Below, piece after piece: positions 5,026-7,454 of a DNA stretch of 7,454 bases. The stretch is from a bacterium (GTDB taxonomy: Bacteria; UBA9089; CG2-30-40-21; SBAY01). Location: positions 1 to 7,454 of the forward strand of contig JASEHU010000095.1 in the NCBI GenBank assembly GCA_030018635.1. Reading direction: 5' to 3'. A model generated the notes under the pieces. The model saw only the letters and a program-made list of their open reading frames with translations, was not told the DNA's origin and ran no database searches. The first letter of the stretch is position 1. Every line of letters begins with the position of its first letter. The position numbers were made by a program, and so were the translations under genes.

Positions 5026-7320
5026 ATGAAGATTTTTAAATTAGTAGTCTTTGTATGGCTTGGGTTGATGTTTGTACCCCTTAAGGCAGTAGCCGTAACT
5101 TATGATGCTGACCTGCTCATAATCTCGCAAAATCAACCACCAATTTTTCAGCCTTCAGCCTTTAGTTTTCAGCCTTCAGGCTTTTGTGCCATGCCACCAC
5201 ATCCTGACCTTAAAGAAAGGCTTAAGCGAGAAGGAAAATGGGAACGATTTAGGCGCGAGTCCCCTAAAAGACCGGCAGGATTAGATACGGCTGCACCTAC
5301 CAAAGCACCGATAATAGGGATTAGAAAGGCAATTGTCCTACTGGTGGATTTCTCGGATAAGGTGGCAGATACCACCCAATTCCATTATCAAAACCTTCTA
5401 TTTTCTTTAGGCACATATCCAACCGGCAGTATGCGTGACTACTATCAAGAGGTTTCCTACAGTCAATTAGATGTTCAAGGCTCGGTAACCGGTTGGTATA
5501 GAGCACCAAAACCTTATTCCTACTATACCAATGGTAACTATGGTTTTGGGACTTATCCTTGGAATGCTCAGCGATTGACCGAAGATACCGTGAATTTAGC
5601 TAACCCTTATGTTAATTTTGCTAATTATGACAATGATGGAGATCGCTATGTAGATGCCCTGTTCATTGTCCATGCAGGACAGGGAGCTGAAGTAACAGGT
5701 AATAGAGGCGATATCTGGTCACATAAGTGGGAAACGAAAAATCCGATGGTTGTTGACAATGTATATGTGCATAGTTACTCTATGGAACCAAAGGATGGGA
5801 AAATTGGTGTGTTTGCACATGAGTTAGGGCATGTCTTTGGTCTGCCAGATTTATACGATACTGGCGAGGACTCTGAAGGAATAGGTAAGTGGAGTCTTAT
5901 GAGTTCTGGTAGCTGGTTAGGTAATCCTCCAGGTTCATCTCCTGCTCATCCTGATGCCTGGTGTAAAATTCAACTTGGTTGGGTATCTCTTACTACTGTA
6001 ACTACCAATATGAAGAATGCCCAAATTCCACAGGTAGAGACAAGTCCTACTATCTATAAACTCTGGAAAAATGGTCAGACAGGGAAGGAATATTTTTTAG
6101 TAGAGAATCGGCAAAAGGTAGGTTTTGATAGTTATTTACCAGGTAGTGGGTTACTTATCTACCATGTAGATGAAGACATAAAGGATTATTATTCTGATTC
6201 AAACGAGTGGAATAAACATCAATGGTATCCTCCTCTAAACCCTGCTAATCATAATCACTATTTAGTAGCAGTTGAGCAAGCAGATGGACATTGGCACCTT
6301 GAACATAACACGAATAGGGGTGATACTGGTGACCCTTATCCCGGAAGTAGTAATAATAGAGTATTTAATGATTTTTCTACCCCTAATAGTAATGCATATA
6401 ATGGAGAATCAACTATAGTAGGTGTAGTTGATATAAGTAATTCTGGAACTACAATGACGGCTACATTACAGATAAGTTCATTACTAGGTACATTTTCATT
6501 AATTTCACCACCTGATGGGAGTGAGACTAAAACCCTTACCCCAACCTTCAAGTGGGGTACAACTACAGCGTATGATGGAGGAACGGTAACTTACATTATT
6601 TGGTATGGTACAGACTCATCTTTTAATACAAACGCAACTAAAACTCTTATAGGAAATACCTTTTCATCTACATTAGTAGATAATTCTACTTATTATTGGA
6701 AGGTACAGGCAGTGGATAAATATAATACCTGGAGATGGAGTAATGAAACCAACTGGGAATTTTATGTCAATCTATTCAATGAACCACCTGGGACTCCTAC
6801 ACTTAAATGGCCAGAAAATGGTGGAATCACTTCTGATTTGACTCCTACCTTCAAATGGGATGGAGTATTTGACCCTGACCCGAATGATACAGTTAAATAT
6901 GAACTCTGGTATGGTAAAAATAGCCCTGACGAGAATAAGATTAAAGATATAACTACTACTCATTACACCCTATCTTCTCCTTTAGATAATAATTCAACTT
7001 ATTACTGGCAGGTATGGGCTAAAGATATAGCTGGTAGCAGGACTTGTAGTGGTACTTTTACACTAACTACAAGTGAGATAATAGTCTATCCTAATCCCTT
7101 CTATACAAAAGATACCCAGATTACCTTCGCTCATCTACGAGATAATTCAATTATTAAAATCTTTACCATTGCAGGAGAATTTATAACGACACTTTCAGGA
7201 AATAATGAAACTGGTAAGGCAACATGGCAGCCCAAAGGTATTGCCAGTGGGATTTACCTTTATGTGATAGAGAGTAACGGGGAAATAATAGACAAAGGTA
7301 AGTTGGGGATTATTAAGTAA
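5026..7320 (+). CDS. Secreted M6 family zinc metalloprotease with two Fn3-like domains and a sorting-like C-terminus
   Basis: This 764-residue exported protease is likely of the immune inhibitor A (M6) type. A signal peptide (1-23, probable cut after AVA) precedes a 7-bp-repeat-derived linker (41-54), then MPPHPDLKERLKREGKW (56-72) and the catalytic region. Its motifs are an Asp-rich, possibly calcium-binding DNDGDRYVD (202-210), HAGQGAE (216-222), the zinc site HELGHVFGLPD (265-275; H265 and H269 bind zinc, E266 is catalytic, D275 is the expected third ligand), the Met-turn MSSGSW (292-297), ENRQ (360-363) and GSGLLIYHVDE (373-383). Two repeated Fn3-like beta domains follow (about 488-582 and 586-682), each with an LTPTFKW and an NSTYYW motif. 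The end (687-764), from VYPNPF to GKLGIIK, resembles T9SS type A or FlgD-like tails. All key residues are present. Its substrate is unknown. It has its own promoter and AGGAGG. Confidence 0.92.
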   Translation: MKIFKLVVFVWLGLMFVPLKAVAVTYDADLLIISQNQPPIFQPSAFSFQPSGFCAMPPHPDLKERLKREGKWERFRRESPKRPAGLDTAAPTKAPIIGIRKAIVLLVDFSDKVADTTQFHYQNLLFSLGTYPTGSMRDYYQEVSYSQLDVQGSVTGWYRAPKPYSYYTNGNYGFGTYPWNAQRLTEDTVNLANPYVNFANYDNDGDRYVDALFIVHAGQGAEVTGNRGDIWSHKWETKNPMVVDNVYVHSYSMEPKDGKIGVFAHELGHVFGLPDLYDTGEDSEGIGKWSLMSSGSWLGNPPGSSPAHPDAWCKIQLGWVSLTTVTTNMKNAQIPQVETSPTIYKLWKNGQTGKEYFLVENRQKVGFDSYLPGSGLLIYHVDEDIKDYYSDSNEWNKHQWYPPLNPANHNHYLVAVEQADGHWHLEHNTNRGDTGDPYPGSSNNRVFNDFSTPNSNAYNGESTIVGVVDISNSGTTMTATLQISSLLGTFSLISPPDGSETKTLTPTFKWGTTTAYDGGTVTYIIWYGTDSSFNTNATKTLIGNTFSSTLVDNSTYYWKVQAVDKYNTWRWSNETNWEFYVNLFNEPPGTPTLKWPENGGITSDLTPTFKWDGVFDPDPNDTVKYELWYGKNSPDENKIKDITTTHYTLSSPLDNNSTYYWQVWAKDIAGSRTCSGTFTLTTSEIIVYPNPFYTKDTQITFAHLRDNSIIKIFTIAGEFITTLSGNNETGKATWQPKGIASGIYLYVIESNGEIIDKGKLGIIK
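5147..5188. repeat. In-frame 7-bp tandem repeat (TTCAGCC type) inside the M6 protease gene
   Basis: Six heptamers run in register: TTCAGCC (5147), TTCAGCC (5154), TTTAGTT (5161), TTCAGCC (5168), TTCAGGC (5175) and TTTTGTG (5182). At the higher level this is a 21-bp duplication (5145-5165 and 5166-5186) with 19 of 21 bases identical. It encodes FQPSAFS then FQPSGFC (residues 41-54), placed between the signal peptide and the start of the conserved M6 region. The position is a linker or propeptide segment that should tolerate added residues. Confidence 0.85.
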
Positions 7321-7331
7321 GAGATTTAGTA

Positions 7332-7358
7332 AGCGGATTTAGCAGATTAATCGGATAG
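7332..7358. repeat. 9-bp tandem repeat (AGCGGATTT type)
   Basis: Three degenerate 9-bp units follow each other: AGCGGATTT (7332), AGCAGATTA (7341) and ATCGGATAG (7350). A further related AGAGATTTA overlaps the protease stop codon at 7320-7328. The set begins 12 bases after the stop of the M6 gene. The unit differs from the 9-bp repeat inside YfhO-like gene A. Confidence 0.55.
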
Positions 7359-7432
7359 TAAAGATAAAAAAGAGGCATTATTACAAATCCGTGAGACTGG
7401 TGGTTCATAACATTTGATATTGTGGGTGCTCC

Positions 7433-7454
7433 AGTAGTCAGAATTCAGGAGTCA
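7433..7454. repeat. 7-bp repeat (AGNANTC type) at the window edge
   Basis: Three heptamers AGTAGTC (7433), AGAATTC (7440) and AGGAGTC (7447) lie in register, and the next base again fits the unit. The set is cut by the window end and probably continues. It is a third, distinct 7-bp unit in addition to the ones inside the two genes. Confidence 0.55.

Larger units (their letters stand above)
7321..7454. other. Non-coding tail downstream of the M6 protease
   Basis: I see no convincing gene on either strand. No strong hairpin followed by a T-run is present, so the terminator of the protease gene is not identified. The only notable contents are a 9-bp repeat set near its start and a 7-bp repeat set at its end, listed separately. 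The stretch between them (7359-7432) holds nothing I can name. Confidence 0.6.

Noticed and set aside
5169..6963. Several minus-strand open frames of 60-70 codons under the protease gene
   Set aside because: All lie opposite an intact gene with complete catalytic motifs and show no recognisable features or start signals.
7394..7434. Hairpin ACTGG / CCAGT as terminator of the protease gene
   Set aside because: The stem is only five pairs with a loop of about 30 bases and no T-run follows.

Overview
This window is AT-rich bacterial DNA holding three large, intact genes: two divergently transcribed paralogous YfhO-type membrane proteins, followed by a secreted M6-type zinc metalloprotease. The protease ends in an adhesin-like C-terminal module (VYPNPF...SGIYLY...GK) of the kind seen in T9SS-sorted and FlgD-like tails. 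That tail, the AT-rich composition and the abundance of short-period repeats suggest an uncultivated candidate-phylum bacterium (FCB, WOR-3, Desantisbacteria or Omnitrophica type). The sequence alone cannot fix the phylum. There are no RNA genes, transposases or CRISPR arrays.

Layout: 1-92 is a short non-coding flank with small A/T-rich repeats. 93-2558 (minus) is YfhO-like protein A. 2559-2638 is a compact divergent promoter region. 2639-4963 (plus) is YfhO-like protein B. 4964-5025 holds a separate promoter and a strong ribosome binding site. 5026-7320 (plus) is the M6 metalloprotease. 7321-7454 is a non-coding tail with 9-bp and 7-bp repeats. No coding gap exceeds 300 bases.

The two membrane proteins share the GT-C-like architecture of YfhO: an N-terminal helix, an acidic first outer loop, about a dozen helices, and a soluble C-terminal domain with DTYYPGWQV followed by a last helix. 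They probably move or attach lipid-linked sugars at the outer face of the cytoplasmic membrane. The protease is exported and probably surface-attached or released; any functional link to the YfhO pair is only by proximity.

Two things stand out. First, the divergent promoters are near mirror images: a TTGACA or TTGACT box, a 17-nt spacer and an extended -10 on each side, with the ATG only 7-8 nt beyond each -10. Both YfhO mRNAs should therefore be leaderless or nearly so, while the protease has a normal leader and AGGAGG. Second, six different short tandem arrays with periods of 7 or 9 bp occur in 7.4 kb. Three of them lie inside the protein-coding genes and are read in frame.
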